This document shows, piece by piece, positions 53,616-63,103 of a DNA stretch of 64,000 nucleotides. A model generated the notes under the pieces. It was given only the letters and a program-made list of their open reading frames with translations, was not told where the DNA came from and did no database searches. Positions within the stretch are counted from its first letter, which is position 1, and each line of letters starts with the position of its first letter. The stretch lies in the NCBI GenBank assembly GCA_938048735.1, contig CALIUM010000001.1, forward strand, positions 1 through 64,000, read 5' to 3'. The stretch comes from an uncultured archaeon (GTDB lineage Archaea; Thermoproteota; Bathyarchaeia; TCS64). The position numbers and the translations under genes were made by a program.

Positions 53616-54695
53616 ATGTCAACTCTATTCGAGCCCTTCAGCATAGGGTCCATCAAGCTCAGGAACCGCTTCATAAGGTCGGCGACCACCACCTACTGGG
53701 CGGATGAGAAGGGGGCTCTCCGCCCTGAGGCGGTAGAGCTGTATAGAAGACTGGCAGAGGGGGAGGTAGGCCTGATCGTCAAGGGACATATGTATGTCTC
53801 AGACGGGGGGAAGGTCCACGATGGCATGGCAGGGATAAGTAGCGAGGCCCATATACCCATGCTGAGGAGGCTAACGGAGGCGGTTCACGGTGAAGGTGGA
53901 CTTATAATCGCCCAGCTGAACCATGGGGGGATCCAGAGCATGGTTGACAGGGCAGGCCCATCCGAGTATGTTGGGGAAGGATGGAAAGCCCGAGCCCTCT
54001 CCCAAAAGGAGATATGGAGCATCATAGAAGCCTTCGGGGACGCCGCCGATAGGGCCATGGAGGCAGGGTTCGACGGGGTTCAGATCCATGGAGCCCATGG
54101 CTACCTCATCTCCCAGTTCCTATCCCGGCTGGTTAACAGGCGTGAGGATGAGTGGGGAGGGAGTCTAGAAAATAGGATGCGCCTCCTCATCGAGGTCTAC
54201 AAAGAGATCAGGAATAGGGTGGGTGCAGCTCCTGTTCTCCTTAAGCTCAACTGCGACGACTTCTCACAGGAAGGCTTCACGGTCGAGGATAGCGCAAGGG
54301 TGGCCAGGGAGATTTGTGGTCGAGGCTTAGACGCCCTTGAGATAAGTGGAGGGGGTATTGGGAGGATGGCAGAGCTTATGGCCAGAGCACGCTCCAACGA
54401 TCCTGAACTCTCTGAGGCCTCCTTTGCAGGGCACGCCGCTAGGATAAGGAAGGCGACCCGCCCAACGCCCATGTCTCTTGTCAATGGGATCAGGAGCCTA
54501 AGCTGCATGGAGGCCATAATAAAGAAGGATGTAGCTGACCTCATATCCATGAGCAGGCCCTTCATCAGGGAGCCGGATCTTGTCAAGAGGCTGAGGGAGG
54601 GGAGGCAGGAGGCTGCTACATGTACCTCCTGCGACCTATGCAGGTCTAGGGAGATCTTCGGGAAGATGCTCCTCCGATGCCACCTCGACAATTGA
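53616..54695 (+). CDS. Old yellow enzyme-like flavin oxidoreductase with Fe-S-type cysteine tail
   Basis: 359 aa FMN barrel. Starts FEPFSIGSIKLRNRF, then AQLNHGGIQS, FDGVQIHGAHGYLISQFLS and RREDEWGGS, the core motifs of the NADH:flavin oxidoreductase family. The C-terminus has CTSCDLC and a further Cys 13 residues on, near the pattern used for the [4Fe-4S] cluster of 2,4-dienoyl-CoA reductase, but the protein stops there without the second FAD/NAD domain. So it is a one-domain form that probably receives electrons from a separate partner (inference). Confidence 0.85.
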   Translation: MSTLFEPFSIGSIKLRNRFIRSATTTYWADEKGALRPEAVELYRRLAEGEVGLIVKGHMYVSDGGKVHDGMAGISSEAHIPMLRRLTEAVHGEGGLIIAQLNHGGIQSMVDRAGPSEYVGEGWKARALSQKEIWSIIEAFGDAADRAMEAGFDGVQIHGAHGYLISQFLSRLVNRREDEWGGSLENRMRLLIEVYKEIRNRVGAAPVLLKLNCDDFSQEGFTVEDSARVAREICGRGLDALEISGGGIGRMAELMARARSNDPELSEASFAGHAARIRKATRPTPMSLVNGIRSLSCMEAIIKKDVADLISMSRPFIREPDLVKRLREGRQEAATCTSCDLCRSREIFGKMLLRCHLDN

Positions 54696-54740
54696 TTCGG
54701 AAAGAAAAAATTAATCCACAATCTAAAATATCAAGATAAT

Positions 54741-55673
54741 CTAGTTAAGGACCCCTATCTTTTTTAGGACTTCTCTTAGTTCTTCTCTTTCATCCTCCTT
54801 CAAGGTTATTAGGGGCTTCCTTGGGGGCCATCCTGGAAGGCCTAGGATCCTCATGGCCTCCTTGATCAAGGTTACGTACATGCTCCCTCCATGCCTCTCG
54901 CTCATCCTCTCATTAAGCTCAAGGTATGGGAATATCCTCTTATGGAGCTCCATCATCCCGGTCCATTCCCTCCTCATGGCCAGCTCGTACATCTCCACGG
55001 CGATCCTGGGCGCGAAGTTTCCCAACCCCGTCACATGCCCCTTCGCCCCAGACATGTAGAAGTAGGGCGCAAGGATCTCCCCCGTCCCCATAGAGTAGGT
55101 CAGCATGCACCCAGTGCTGTCGAGGAGGCGGAGGGCCATGGCCATATCCCCCGTCGTCTCCTTCACCGCCACTATGTTAGGTATCTCTGCCAGCCTCTTC
55201 ATCAACTCGGGCCCGATGGTGACCTTACTCGTCCAAGGGTTGTTGTAGACGACGATCCCTATCCTGATGGCCTCCGCCACGGCCTTATAGTGCTGGTATA
55301 TCCCCTCCGGTGTCGGCTTCTCATAGTACGGAGGGACTATCATCACGCCGTCGGCCCCAGCCTCCTCAGCGTACCTGCTCAGCTCCACTGTCATCCTCGT
55401 TCCACTGTGGGAGGTTCCGGGCACCACTGGAACCCTGCCTCCGGCCTCCTCGATGACTATCTTGATCACCCTCTTATGCTCCTCCGGCGTGAGGGACCAG
55501 AACTCCCCCGTGCTCCCGCAGGGCTGGAGTACATGAACCCCATTCTCCAAGAGGAACCTGGTGTTCCTCCTCAACCCCTCCTCATCTATCGAGTAGTCCT
55601 CCTTGAAGGGGGTTACCATAACCACCTGAGCCCCAATATACCTCTCCCTGAGCTCCTCAGGACTCAAAACCAT
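54741..55673 (-). CDS. DapA/NAL-family class I aldolase, second paralog
   Basis: 310 aa TIM barrel. CGSTGEFWSL is the carboxylate loop, VPPYYEKP, YNNPW the catalytic tyrosine, and AVKETTGD the Schiff-base lysine. VMVTPFKEDYSIDEEGL is the N-terminal family block. Like the paralog at 14293-15183 it lacks lysine-pathway neighbours. Adjacent OYE-like and enolase-superfamily genes suggest degradation of a sugar acid or aromatic compound (weak inference). Confidence 0.87.
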   Translation of the reverse strand: MVLSPEELRERYIGAQVVMVTPFKEDYSIDEEGLRRNTRFLLENGVHVLQPCGSTGEFWSLTPEEHKRVIKIVIEEAGGRVPVVPGTSHSGTRMTVELSRYAEEAGADGVMIVPPYYEKPTPEGIYQHYKAVAEAIRIGIVVYNNPWTSKVTIGPELMKRLAEIPNIVAVKETTGDMAMALRLLDSTGCMLTYSMGTGEILAPYFYMSGAKGHVTGLGNFAPRIAVEMYELAMRREWTGMMELHKRIFPYLELNERMSERHGGSMYVTLIKEAMRILGLPGWPPRKPLITLKEDEREELREVLKKIGVLN

Positions 55674-55780
55674 GAAACCACCTAAAATCTAAACAGGTGG
55701 ATGTTAAAATACATTTTTGGAGGCCTAGAGGGGAATATGAAATATCGCTTCCACGGATCGTTTGATTTTAGGTGAGGAGT

Positions 55781-56533
55781 ATGGGTGGTGAGGATGGTGA
55801 TCTCAGATACTTTGGGGTGACCATCCCATTATACATCGAGGACTGTTATCTCAGGGAGTTCGACGCGAGGGTTTTGAGGGCGGGTCCTGGATATGTCATC
55901 CTAGACAGGTCGGCCTTCTACCCAGAGTCTGGGGGTCAGCCCTCGGACACCGGTATCCTACTCAGCGATCGACAAATCCTCAGGGTAAACAAGGTGGTGA
56001 GGAGAGGAGGCGAGGTATACCACTACGTGGATGGAAGCCTGCCCACCGGAGTTATGGTCCATGGCGTATTAGACTGGGATAGGCGGTATCTGAACATGAG
56101 GAGGCATAGCGGAGAGCACCTCCTCACCGGATTATTTGAGAGGTTTGGCTCAGGCCCCAAGGTGTACTCTGATATAACTAGATTAGAGTTCCAGCCCTCC
56201 CCCCTCAGCGTAGAAGCTCTCCACCATGTAGAGGAGGAGTTCAGGAGGATTGTTGAAGAGGATATACCGATCAGAATCTATTATGCCCACAGGAGCGAGA
56301 TCGATGTCTGCGGGGATCCGAGGAAGATGGAATTTCTTGAGAAGATACCTAGAGGCATAAAGATGCTTAGGATGGTTGAGATCCCCGGTTACTCTCGCAC
56401 CTTCTGCTTCGGAACCCATGTCAGGAGTACGGGGGAGATAGGTCACCTCTCAAAACTCGAGCTGGTTGTTGGGAAGAGGAATAGGAAGATCATACTGTTC
56501 GAACTTGAGACCCAAACCCACAAGACAGGATAA
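55781..56533 (+). CDS. AlaX-type trans-editing alanyl-tRNA deacylase
   Basis: About 250 aa from ATG 55781, which follows GGTGAGGAGT. Hydrolyses mischarged Ser- or Gly-tRNA-Ala. Motifs are the glycine-rich FYPESGGQPSDTG loop of the editing domain, the zinc site MRRHSGEHLL (His, His) and CFGTHVRSTGEIG (Cys, His). The AlaX-M class extends beyond the minimal AlaX-S form. The alanine synthetase itself is not in this window. Confidence 0.9.
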   Translation: MGGEDGDLRYFGVTIPLYIEDCYLREFDARVLRAGPGYVILDRSAFYPESGGQPSDTGILLSDRQILRVNKVVRRGGEVYHYVDGSLPTGVMVHGVLDWDRRYLNMRRHSGEHLLTGLFERFGSGPKVYSDITRLEFQPSPLSVEALHHVEEEFRRIVEEDIPIRIYYAHRSEIDVCGDPRKMEFLEKIPRGIKMLRMVEIPGYSRTFCFGTHVRSTGEIGHLSKLELVVGKRNRKIILFELETQTHKTG

Positions 56534-56616
56534 TTATAATTGGATGGGCCGCCAGCCTCAACTTTCAGCCCCCAGCTCTTAACGGGCGAGTACATGGATG
56601 GGAACATCTTTTTCTA

Positions 56617-57855
56617 GTGGAAGGAGGCATCTACGGGGAGTGGTGGAGATTGGTTGAACGTTCAGCTCTTAGCGACATAATGTCCCTCTATGTACCATCC
56701 TTCTTCATCTTCCTCGGCATGTCCCTCGTCTCGCCAATCCTACCCATATACGCTAGGTCTTATGGCGTCTCCTATGCCCTTGCCTCCCTGGCCATCTCGA
56801 TGTATGCCATAGGCCGCTTCATAGCCGACATTCCCACCGGCATAGCCGCTGACAGGTTCGGGAGGAAGCCCATCATGGTGCTGGGAACCATCCTTTTAAC
56901 CGTCACCTCCTTTCTCAACGCATTGGCCTCCAGCTTCTGGGAGTTCCTTTCATACCGTCTCATCCAGGGGGTTGGGTCCTCTATGTGGATGACTGGGAGA
57001 ACCGCCCTGCTTGCTGATATGCTTAAACCAGAGGAGCGGGGAAGGGTTATGGGGTACTTCCAAGCCTTCATGCTCATCGGCTCATCAGCTGGGCCGACCA
57101 TAGGGGGGATAGTAGCCGCCATCTGGGATCTGAGAGCCCCCTTCTACTTCTACGCCTTGACTGGCTTAGTCAGCCTTGCGATAACCATCATCTGGATCAG
57201 GGAGACAGAGGGCCACAGCGATGGGTGGGGGAGGGGGCAATCCTTCTCGATGCAGGTCTTCTCGAGGCTGCTCTCCAATAGGAGCTACATGATGGCATGC
57301 CTCGCCACCTTCACTGTGTTCTTCATGAGGACTGGGATAAGGGGGACGATGATCCCCCTCTATGGAGACGGCGTTCTGGGCCTCGATACGGCATCCATAG
57401 GCACCGTGATAAGTTACGCCACCCTGACGAACCTGCTATTGACGATCCCCTTCGGCTACTCGACAGACTACTTCGGGAGGAAGCCCACCATACTCTTCAG
57501 CCTCATAGTCACAGCGGCATCCTCGCTAATATTCCCAATGACCTCAGACTACTTCCAGCTTTCACTAGCCGCGGTCCTCCTAGGTATTGGAACTACAGGG
57601 GCGGGTCAGGCCCCACTAGCCCTAGCGACGGACGCCTCCATAAATGAGCCGAAGGGCCTCTCGATGGGTCTCTATAGGCTCTTCGGGGATGTGGGCTTCG
57701 TCATCGGCCCAATCGCCCTAGGATTAATCTCAGACTACTATGGTCTGAGGATGCCTTTCTACTTCACGGCGGTCTTGGTCTTCATCAACGCCCTCCTCAT
57801 CCTCCTACTAGCGGAGGAGACATACAGTAGGAGAAGGCTCGATCGCTCTGGATAG
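56617..57855 (+). CDS. MFS transporter
   Basis: 412 aa, 12 helices. Loop motif ADRFGRKPIM and, in the second half, TDYFGRKPTI. GRTALLADML and GPTIGGIVA are of the type found in efflux MFS members. GTG start. Followed after 105 bp by the lemA-htpX pair. Confidence 0.85.
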   Translation: MEGGIYGEWWRLVERSALSDIMSLYVPSFFIFLGMSLVSPILPIYARSYGVSYALASLAISMYAIGRFIADIPTGIAADRFGRKPIMVLGTILLTVTSFLNALASSFWEFLSYRLIQGVGSSMWMTGRTALLADMLKPEERGRVMGYFQAFMLIGSSAGPTIGGIVAAIWDLRAPFYFYALTGLVSLAITIIWIRETEGHSDGWGRGQSFSMQVFSRLLSNRSYMMACLATFTVFFMRTGIRGTMIPLYGDGVLGLDTASIGTVISYATLTNLLLTIPFGYSTDYFGRKPTILFSLIVTAASSLIFPMTSDYFQLSLAAVLLGIGTTGAGQAPLALATDASINEPKGLSMGLYRLFGDVGFVIGPIALGLISDYYGLRMPFYFTAVLVFINALLILLLAEETYSRRRLDRSG

Positions 57856-57960
57856 AGCAGGGTCCCTTATACTGATTCTTCGATATTATCCCGGTGCGTA
57901 TCAAAAGGGCTTTAACCTTGGAGATGGAGGATCTTCATACATGGGTTTGAGGGTGATGTT

Positions 57961-58521
57961 TTGAACTGGGTTATCTGGCTAGTGGCAGGAGTAATCATCA
58001 TCGCCATAGTGGCCTTCATCACCGCCCTGATCTATTATTACAATAGGATAAGGGTTTTATCGAATCGGATTGAGGAGGCCTGGGCCCAGATCGATGTCCA
58101 GCTGAAGAAGAGGTATGACCTTGTCCCCAACCTCGTAGAGACTGTTAAGGGTTATGCAAAGCATGAGAGGGAGCTCTTCGAGAGGATAGCTGAGGCGAGG
58201 GAGAGGATGGTTAGGGGCGGGAGCAGGGAGGAGCAGATGAGGGCCTCCAATGAGTTATCGAGCATCCTCAGGTCGGTCTTCGCCATAGCCGAGGCCTATC
58301 CAGCATTGAGAGCTAGTGAGAACTTCAAGCTCCTGCAGGAGCAGCTTGAGGGGATTGAGAACAAGATAGCCTACGCCCGGCAATACTACAACTCCTCAGT
58401 ATTAGAGTATAACAATACCATCACCACAATCCCGGGTAAGTGGTTCGCCGCAGGGAGGGCTAAGCACCCCTTCCTCGAGATCCCGGAGGCAGAGAGAAGA
58501 CCAGTTAAAGTCGAGTTCTAA
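57961..58521 (+). CDS. LemA-family membrane protein
   Basis: 186 aa. One N-terminal transmembrane helix (4-27), then the LemA helical domain: VLSNRIEEAWAQIDVQLKKRYDLVPNLVETVKGYAKHE in outline, EQLEGIENKIAYARQYYN, and PFLEIPEAERRPVKVEF. The family is uncharacterised but often paired with HtpX, as here; the stop TAA overlaps the htpX start (TAATG). Confidence 0.88.
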   Translation: MNWVIWLVAGVIIIAIVAFITALIYYYNRIRVLSNRIEEAWAQIDVQLKKRYDLVPNLVETVKGYAKHERELFERIAEARERMVRGGSREEQMRASNELSSILRSVFAIAEAYPALRASENFKLLQEQLEGIENKIAYARQYYNSSVLEYNNTITTIPGKWFAAGRAKHPFLEIPEAERRPVKVEF

Positions 58522-59429
58522 TGGGCCGCCTCAGCTTCTACGACGAGATAGCAAGGAACAGGAGGAGCTCCATCCTCCTAGCCATACTTGTGGCCGTCAT
58601 CCTTTTCGCCTTGATATCCATGATTGTTTACTTTTTAGCCCCTGAATTAATAATGATATCTCTCCCCCTCTCTCTCATCCTCATATTCCTCTATGTTTAT
58701 GGTTCCTACATGTATGGTGACGGCGTCGTGCTGGCCTCTGTGAATGCAAGGCCAGCGGAGGGGAGGGAGTACCAGTATCTGAGGGATACGGTTGAGGGGC
58801 TGAGCATAGCGGCGGGCATTCCCACCCCGAAGGTATACATAATTGATAGCGATGAGTTGAACGCCTTCGCCACTGGGAGGGATCCCGAGCATGCCAGCAT
58901 AGCTGTCACTACCGCTCTGATGAGGGAGCTGAACAGGCTGGAGCTTGAGGGTGTGATAGGCCACGAGATCTCCCACATAAGGAACAGGGATATCCTCTTC
59001 ATGACCCTTGTAGCAGTCCTAGTCGGCCTGGCAGCCATACTAAGCCACATAATTCTGAGAAGCTTCAGGTATGGAGGGATCAGCCGACGAAGGGGTGAGA
59101 GGGAGAGGGCGGGTGGAATAGAGGCCATCATAATAATGGTCGGATTATTACTGGCTGTGATCGCCCCTATAGTCACCCGCCTGGTCCAGTTCGCCATCTC
59201 CAGGAGGAGGGAGTATCTCGCCGACGCCTCCTCAGCAGAGCTCACAAGGTATCCCGAGGGGTTGGCCTCAGCTCTAGAGAAGATCATGAAGAAGAACAGG
59301 GGTAGGATGGAGGTGAGCGAGGCTGTCAGCCACCTCTTCTTCGTCGACCCCAATCGAAGCCCCCTAGACAGCTTATATGCCACCCATCCACCTATAGAGG
59401 AGAGGATCAGAAGGCTAAGGGCAATGTAG
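58521..59429 (+). CDS. htpX: HtpX-family M48 membrane metalloprotease
   Basis: 302 aa. Membrane helices at about 18-50, 170-185 and 200-225. Zinc site GHEISHIRNRD with the third ligand in REYLADASSAE. It degrades misfolded membrane proteins. Translationally coupled to lemA. Its first 60 residues hold the two-helix anchor typical of the family. Confidence 0.92.
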   Translation: MGRLSFYDEIARNRRSSILLAILVAVILFALISMIVYFLAPELIMISLPLSLILIFLYVYGSYMYGDGVVLASVNARPAEGREYQYLRDTVEGLSIAAGIPTPKVYIIDSDELNAFATGRDPEHASIAVTTALMRELNRLELEGVIGHEISHIRNRDILFMTLVAVLVGLAAILSHIILRSFRYGGISRRRGERERAGGIEAIIIMVGLLLAVIAPIVTRLVQFAISRRREYLADASSAELTRYPEGLASALEKIMKKNRGRMEVSEAVSHLFFVDPNRSPLDSLYATHPPIEERIRRLRAM

Positions 59430-59518
59430 CTCGATTAAATCTAGAAAACCTCATCCCAAACTTCCATGGGTTTGAGATAATTTCATGAAGGAGGGGAAGA
59501 AGCGGCTCTATTCTGGAC

Positions 59519-59677
59519 CCATCCTTTATACTAGGGATAAACCAGCTGATAGAGACCGTGGCCTTCGGGATTCCCTACTCATATCTCCCCCTTTATGCTT
59601 CATATTATAATCAAATAATCTTTTATACGAGGAAGAAGATCTTGAAGAGTCTGGGGTCGATGATTACGATTTTATAA
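59519..59677 (+). pseudogene. MFS transporter relic (N-terminal helix)
   Basis: A short forward frame reads SFILGINQLIETVAFGIPY then SYLPLYASYY..., which is an MFS first helix, followed by FYTRKKILKSLGS and a stop. No other helices follow. It lies in the 283-bp gap between htpX and the convergent MOT1-like gene. Confidence 0.45.
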
Positions 59678-59712
59678 TCCCGTATATTATAACGACTTGG
59701 CCAAGAAGCTGT

Positions 59713-60867
59713 TCATCCCCCCTCTTTCAAGCCCTGGATCTCCGGCTCTATGAGTTTGAGCCTGAGGGCGGTGAGATGGGCTGCTAGTCCTATTAAGAAG
59801 CCTACCCCAAGGTTGGTAAGGTATGATGCGGCCGCTACGAGAATGGCTATGAGCATCCTCCACCCCCTCAGCCTCAAGGCCCCTCTTCCGAGTTCCATGG
59901 AGGCCGGTAGGAGAATGGCTCCTACGATGGCCAAGGGGAATCGGGAGAAGATGGTGGTCACGACCGTGGAGAGGAACAGGGCGGAGACCAGCTCTATAAC
60001 CCCCTCCATCACCATGGCCCCCCCTGTTCTTGCCCCGTAGAGGTATTGGGCCATGAAGCCGCCTGAGCCGTGGCATAGGGGCACACATCCCAGGAAGGCC
60101 GCCCCTAGATTCATTAAGCCCATGTTCAAAGCGAGCTGTCCATCCCTGATCTTCCTCGTGAACCTCTCATTCACGGCGATCCTCGTTGCAAGGACAGCAT
60201 TGGAGAGGGTTAGAAAGGCCTGTGCGAAGCCCACCTCGAGCATCCCCCTCCAGATATCTCCGATAGAGAAGAGGTGAACTCGGGGTGTGTAGAATCCCAC
60301 AGCTATAGGCTCCTCCTCCATAAGAGAAGAGGATGCCATCATGAACCCTATGAAGAAGAGGGGGAGGGTTGGAGGTATGGGGATTCTCCATCTCGTAGGC
60401 ATCATGGTCATGACTATAATGGCTATCGACAGGAGGGCCATCCCTGGAGATGCCCCCATGAGCTTAAGGGATTCTGACAGGAGATATACGGCAAGGGCGA
60501 GCTGTATCCCCCTAGCGACGTCATCAGGCACGAATCTGAGCATCCTATCTAGGAGGCCTGAGAGGGATAGGGAGAGCCAGAGGATCGCGGTTCCGAAGGC
60601 GGTGGCGAGCATCAAACCCGTATCCCACCGATTGGCTAGGGCATATATCGTGAGGGCCTTCATGGGCTCGATGGGAAGCGGGATCCTATAATAGGCTCCC
60701 AACAGGATGTTTGAGGCCCCCATGACCAGCATTATCGATGCGGGGTTGAGGCCCAACACCCTCACGGAGGAGAGGAAGAGGGGGTGCAGAGGCCCGAAGT
60801 CTCCTAGAGCCCCTCCAAGCTCCCTTAAGTTGAACCTGAGCCCCCCTCTATCTCCCCCCTCGCCCAT
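59713..60867 (-). CDS. MOT1-like molybdate/sulfate transporter
   Basis: 384 aa, about 10 helices. Signatures are LGGALGDFGPLHPL, PLPIEPMKAL (P-x-x-P-M-K motif) and PLCHGSGGFMAQYLYGARTGG, all diagnostic of the SulP-related MOT1 group that takes up molybdate or sulfate. It is divergent from a PadR regulator, which probably controls it. Confidence 0.85.
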   Translation of the reverse strand: MGEGGDRGGLRFNLRELGGALGDFGPLHPLFLSSVRVLGLNPASIMLVMGASNILLGAYYRIPLPIEPMKALTIYALANRWDTGLMLATAFGTAILWLSLSLSGLLDRMLRFVPDDVARGIQLALAVYLLSESLKLMGASPGMALLSIAIIVMTMMPTRWRIPIPPTLPLFFIGFMMASSSLMEEEPIAVGFYTPRVHLFSIGDIWRGMLEVGFAQAFLTLSNAVLATRIAVNERFTRKIRDGQLALNMGLMNLGAAFLGCVPLCHGSGGFMAQYLYGARTGGAMVMEGVIELVSALFLSTVVTTIFSRFPLAIVGAILLPASMELGRGALRLRGWRMLIAILVAAASYLTNLGVGFLIGLAAHLTALRLKLIEPEIQGLKEGG

Positions 60868-60900
60868 CTACTACAGTGAATATCCTCAGAAGACCTTTAA

Positions 60901-60917
60901 ATATAACATGGTTATAT
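60901..60917. promoter_or_regulatory. Palindromic operator in the MOT1/PadR divergent promoter
   Basis: ATATAACATGGTTATAT, a perfect 7-bp inverted repeat with a 3-bp centre, lies 10 bp upstream of the padR ATG (60927) and 34 bp upstream of the MOT1-like ATG. It overlaps the AT-rich promoter elements on both strands. PadR dimers typically bind such sites. Confidence 0.6.
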
Positions 60918-60926
60918 ATCCCTGAG

Positions 60927-61316
60927 ATGTGCGGCTGTGAGGGGAGGCATGCTTCGAGGTGCCACCACTTCCCGGAGAGGGGCTGGATACAGTTCCTCTT
61001 CCTGAGGCTCCTATATGAGAGGCCATCCCATGGATACCAGCTCATGGAGGAGCTCCAGAGACGTGGCTTCGTCCGGCCTGGGAGGCTGGAATCAGGCTCC
61101 GTATACACCATCCTGAGGAGGATGGAGAACAGAGGCCTTCTGACCTCGACGTGGGATGAGAACCTCTCAGGGCCTGACAGACGGGTTTATAGGGTGACGG
61201 AGGCGGGGGCTCGAGCCCTAAAGGCTGGGATAGAGGCCCTTATGGCTCGTAAGGCCGTGATGGATGACCTCATCAACTTCTATCACAGACACTTCGGGGG
61301 AGAGTCGAAGCCCTGA
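60927..61316 (+). CDS. PadR-family transcriptional regulator with Cys/His-rich N-terminus
   Basis: About 129 aa from ATG 60927; an upstream in-frame start would translate through the operator. The PadR winged helix is FLFLRLLYERPSHGYQLMEEL...GSVYTILRRMENRGLL in outline. The first 15 residues, MCGCEGRHASRCHHF, offer three Cys and three His, an unusual metal-binding candidate ahead of the DNA-binding domain. Divergent from the MOT1-like transporter, consistent with molybdate/metal sensing (inference). Confidence 0.82.
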   Translation: MCGCEGRHASRCHHFPERGWIQFLFLRLLYERPSHGYQLMEELQRRGFVRPGRLESGSVYTILRRMENRGLLTSTWDENLSGPDRRVYRVTEAGARALKAGIEALMARKAVMDDLINFYHRHFGGESKP

Positions 61317-61457
61317 GCATCCCTCTTTCATATCTCTAGCTTTCCGGCTGTTCAAGCCTATTCTACTTACTCCTCTGGGTTAGATAAGAAGGGCTTCATC
61401 GAGGCCCTTCGACGTCTTTTTAACCTCCTCGGTGAGCTATGTTAGGGAGAGCCGAAT

Positions 61458-62729
61458 TTGTTAGATGCAGGGAATCTCCTCCTCCTCTTCTCCTCGACCA
61501 TCTTCCTCGGCTATGTAAGCGGCCTCTTCTACACCAAGACGAGGGTTCCAGATATAATCTGGCTTCTGGGCTTCGGGATCCTGCTAGGCCCCATACTCGG
61601 ATACTTCGAGAGGGGGGTCTTCCTCTCCATCTCGCCCCTGATGAGCGTAATAGCCCTCTGCATCATCCTTTTCGACGCAGGGATCAACATAGACATACTC
61701 CTCGTGGCTAGAAACATGGTAAAATCGGTCCTCCTGACGGCTGCAACATTCCTCTCGATGGTCTTCTCGGTAGGGGTCTTCCTCCACCTCCTCATGCCTC
61801 AGATGTTCACCCTCCTTCAGGCTATGCTCCTTGGAGCCATGATCGGGGGGACGAGCACCATAGCGGTCTCAGCCATCCTCAGCAACATGGAGAGGATTGT
61901 CCCCGATCTTGAGAACATCCGCGTCATTCTTATCATGGAGTCCATCCTCTCCGATCCGATATGCATCATAACCTCTTTAGCCCTCATACGGATGGTCATG
62001 GCGCCAACGATATCCCCAACAGACATCTTTAAGGAGATAATCTATGTCCTCTTCTTATCCTCCCTTCTGGGATTCGCCGTCGGCCTAATCTGGGCTGAGG
62101 TGCTCGACAGGCTCAGGGGGAAGCCCTTCAACTATATCCTCACCATAGCGGTTCTCTTCTCCACATACATCATGGCCGAGAGGTTCGTGGGTGAGGGTGG
62201 AGGACCAGTAGCGGCCCTCACCCTAGGCCTGGCCATAACAAACTCCAGATACATCATAAGGAGGTTGGGGGTTGAAAGCGATGTCAGGATAGATAAGAGG
62301 AGGTTGAGGGAGTTCCATGAGGAGATAACCTTCATGATAAAATCCTTCTACTTCGTCTATATGGGCCTCACCGCCACCCTCTCCCTTGAGTACACCCTCC
62401 TCGGCCTCGGGGTGGTGGCTCTGGCTCTCCTTATAAGATACGCCGTCGCCACGGGTCTGGGGAGGCTCCCAACCTTCACGAACCAAGAAAGGGTGATAAG
62501 CCGGCTCATCTTCGCCCAAGGCCTTCCCGCCTTCGTCATGTCCCAGCTCCCAGTCATCTTTGACCCCAGCGGGAGGTTCTTCCCCAGACCAGAGATCTAC
62601 ACCGACCTCGCCGTTCCGATAGTCATAGGAACCATCTTGATTTCGGCCTTCCTAGGCCCAGCCATCATCTCGAGGCAGTTAACCGCGGTTGGGAGGCCCC
62701 TTTCAGATAAGGGTGATAGCAAGCTTTGA
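61458..62729 (+). CDS. CPA1-type cation/proton antiporter
   Basis: 423 aa, about 12 helices, TTG start. Key sites LFDAGIN (ion-binding Asp), GGTSTIAVSAIL and ESILSDP match the Na+/H+ antiporter core. Exports Na+ or K+ in exchange for protons. The end lacks a regulatory domain. An upstream ATG at 61439 is in another frame. Confidence 0.88.
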   Translation: MLDAGNLLLLFSSTIFLGYVSGLFYTKTRVPDIIWLLGFGILLGPILGYFERGVFLSISPLMSVIALCIILFDAGINIDILLVARNMVKSVLLTAATFLSMVFSVGVFLHLLMPQMFTLLQAMLLGAMIGGTSTIAVSAILSNMERIVPDLENIRVILIMESILSDPICIITSLALIRMVMAPTISPTDIFKEIIYVLFLSSLLGFAVGLIWAEVLDRLRGKPFNYILTIAVLFSTYIMAERFVGEGGGPVAALTLGLAITNSRYIIRRLGVESDVRIDKRRLREFHEEITFMIKSFYFVYMGLTATLSLEYTLLGLGVVALALLIRYAVATGLGRLPTFTNQERVISRLIFAQGLPAFVMSQLPVIFDPSGRFFPRPEIYTDLAVPIVIGTILISAFLGPAIISRQLTAVGRPLSDKGDSKL

Positions 62730-62775
62730 TATGGAGGGCCAAATTTTATATATATGACTTTGTTTCTTAATTCTG

Positions 62776-62988
62776 ATGGACATGTGCAACCACCATGAGC
62801 ACCCCTACCACCATGGCCGAGCCCTACCACCATGGCACCCATTTAGAGGATTCTGCTGCGCGCCCATCTACATCTCTGTCGATGAGGAGATAAGGATGGT
62901 AGAGAGGGCGAAAGAGGCCCTTGAAACAAGGCTGAAGTATATAAACGAAAGGCTGGAGAGGCTGAAGGCTGGAAGGCAGACCACCTGA
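62776..62988 (+). CDS. Small His-rich metal-binding-like protein
   Basis: 70 aa. The N-terminal 30 residues hold many His and Cys (MDMCNHHEHPYHHGR, FCCAP), followed by a 40-residue amphipathic helix (EEIRMVERAKEALETRLKYI). The layout resembles DUF5320-like small archaeal proteins. A TATA-like TTTTATATATATG lies about 25-35 bases upstream. It may bind a metal; no partner is evident. Confidence 0.6.
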   Translation: MDMCNHHEHPYHHGRALPPWHPFRGFCCAPIYISVDEEIRMVERAKEALETRLKYINERLERLKAGRQTT

Positions 62989-63103
62989 AGGCTCCCCTTT
63001 CAGAACCATCTATCCCCTATTTTTGGGCTTAACAGAAGGCTCTAAAAGGGCGTGAGGATAATTTAGGATCGGGTTAATGAGGCCTCGCTGTGAGAGATCC
63101 AAT

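Noticed and set aside
54891..55685. 264-codon frame antisense to the DapA-like gene
   Set aside because: Low-complexity His/Pro/Arg-rich translation opposite a well-conserved enzyme, so it is a shadow.
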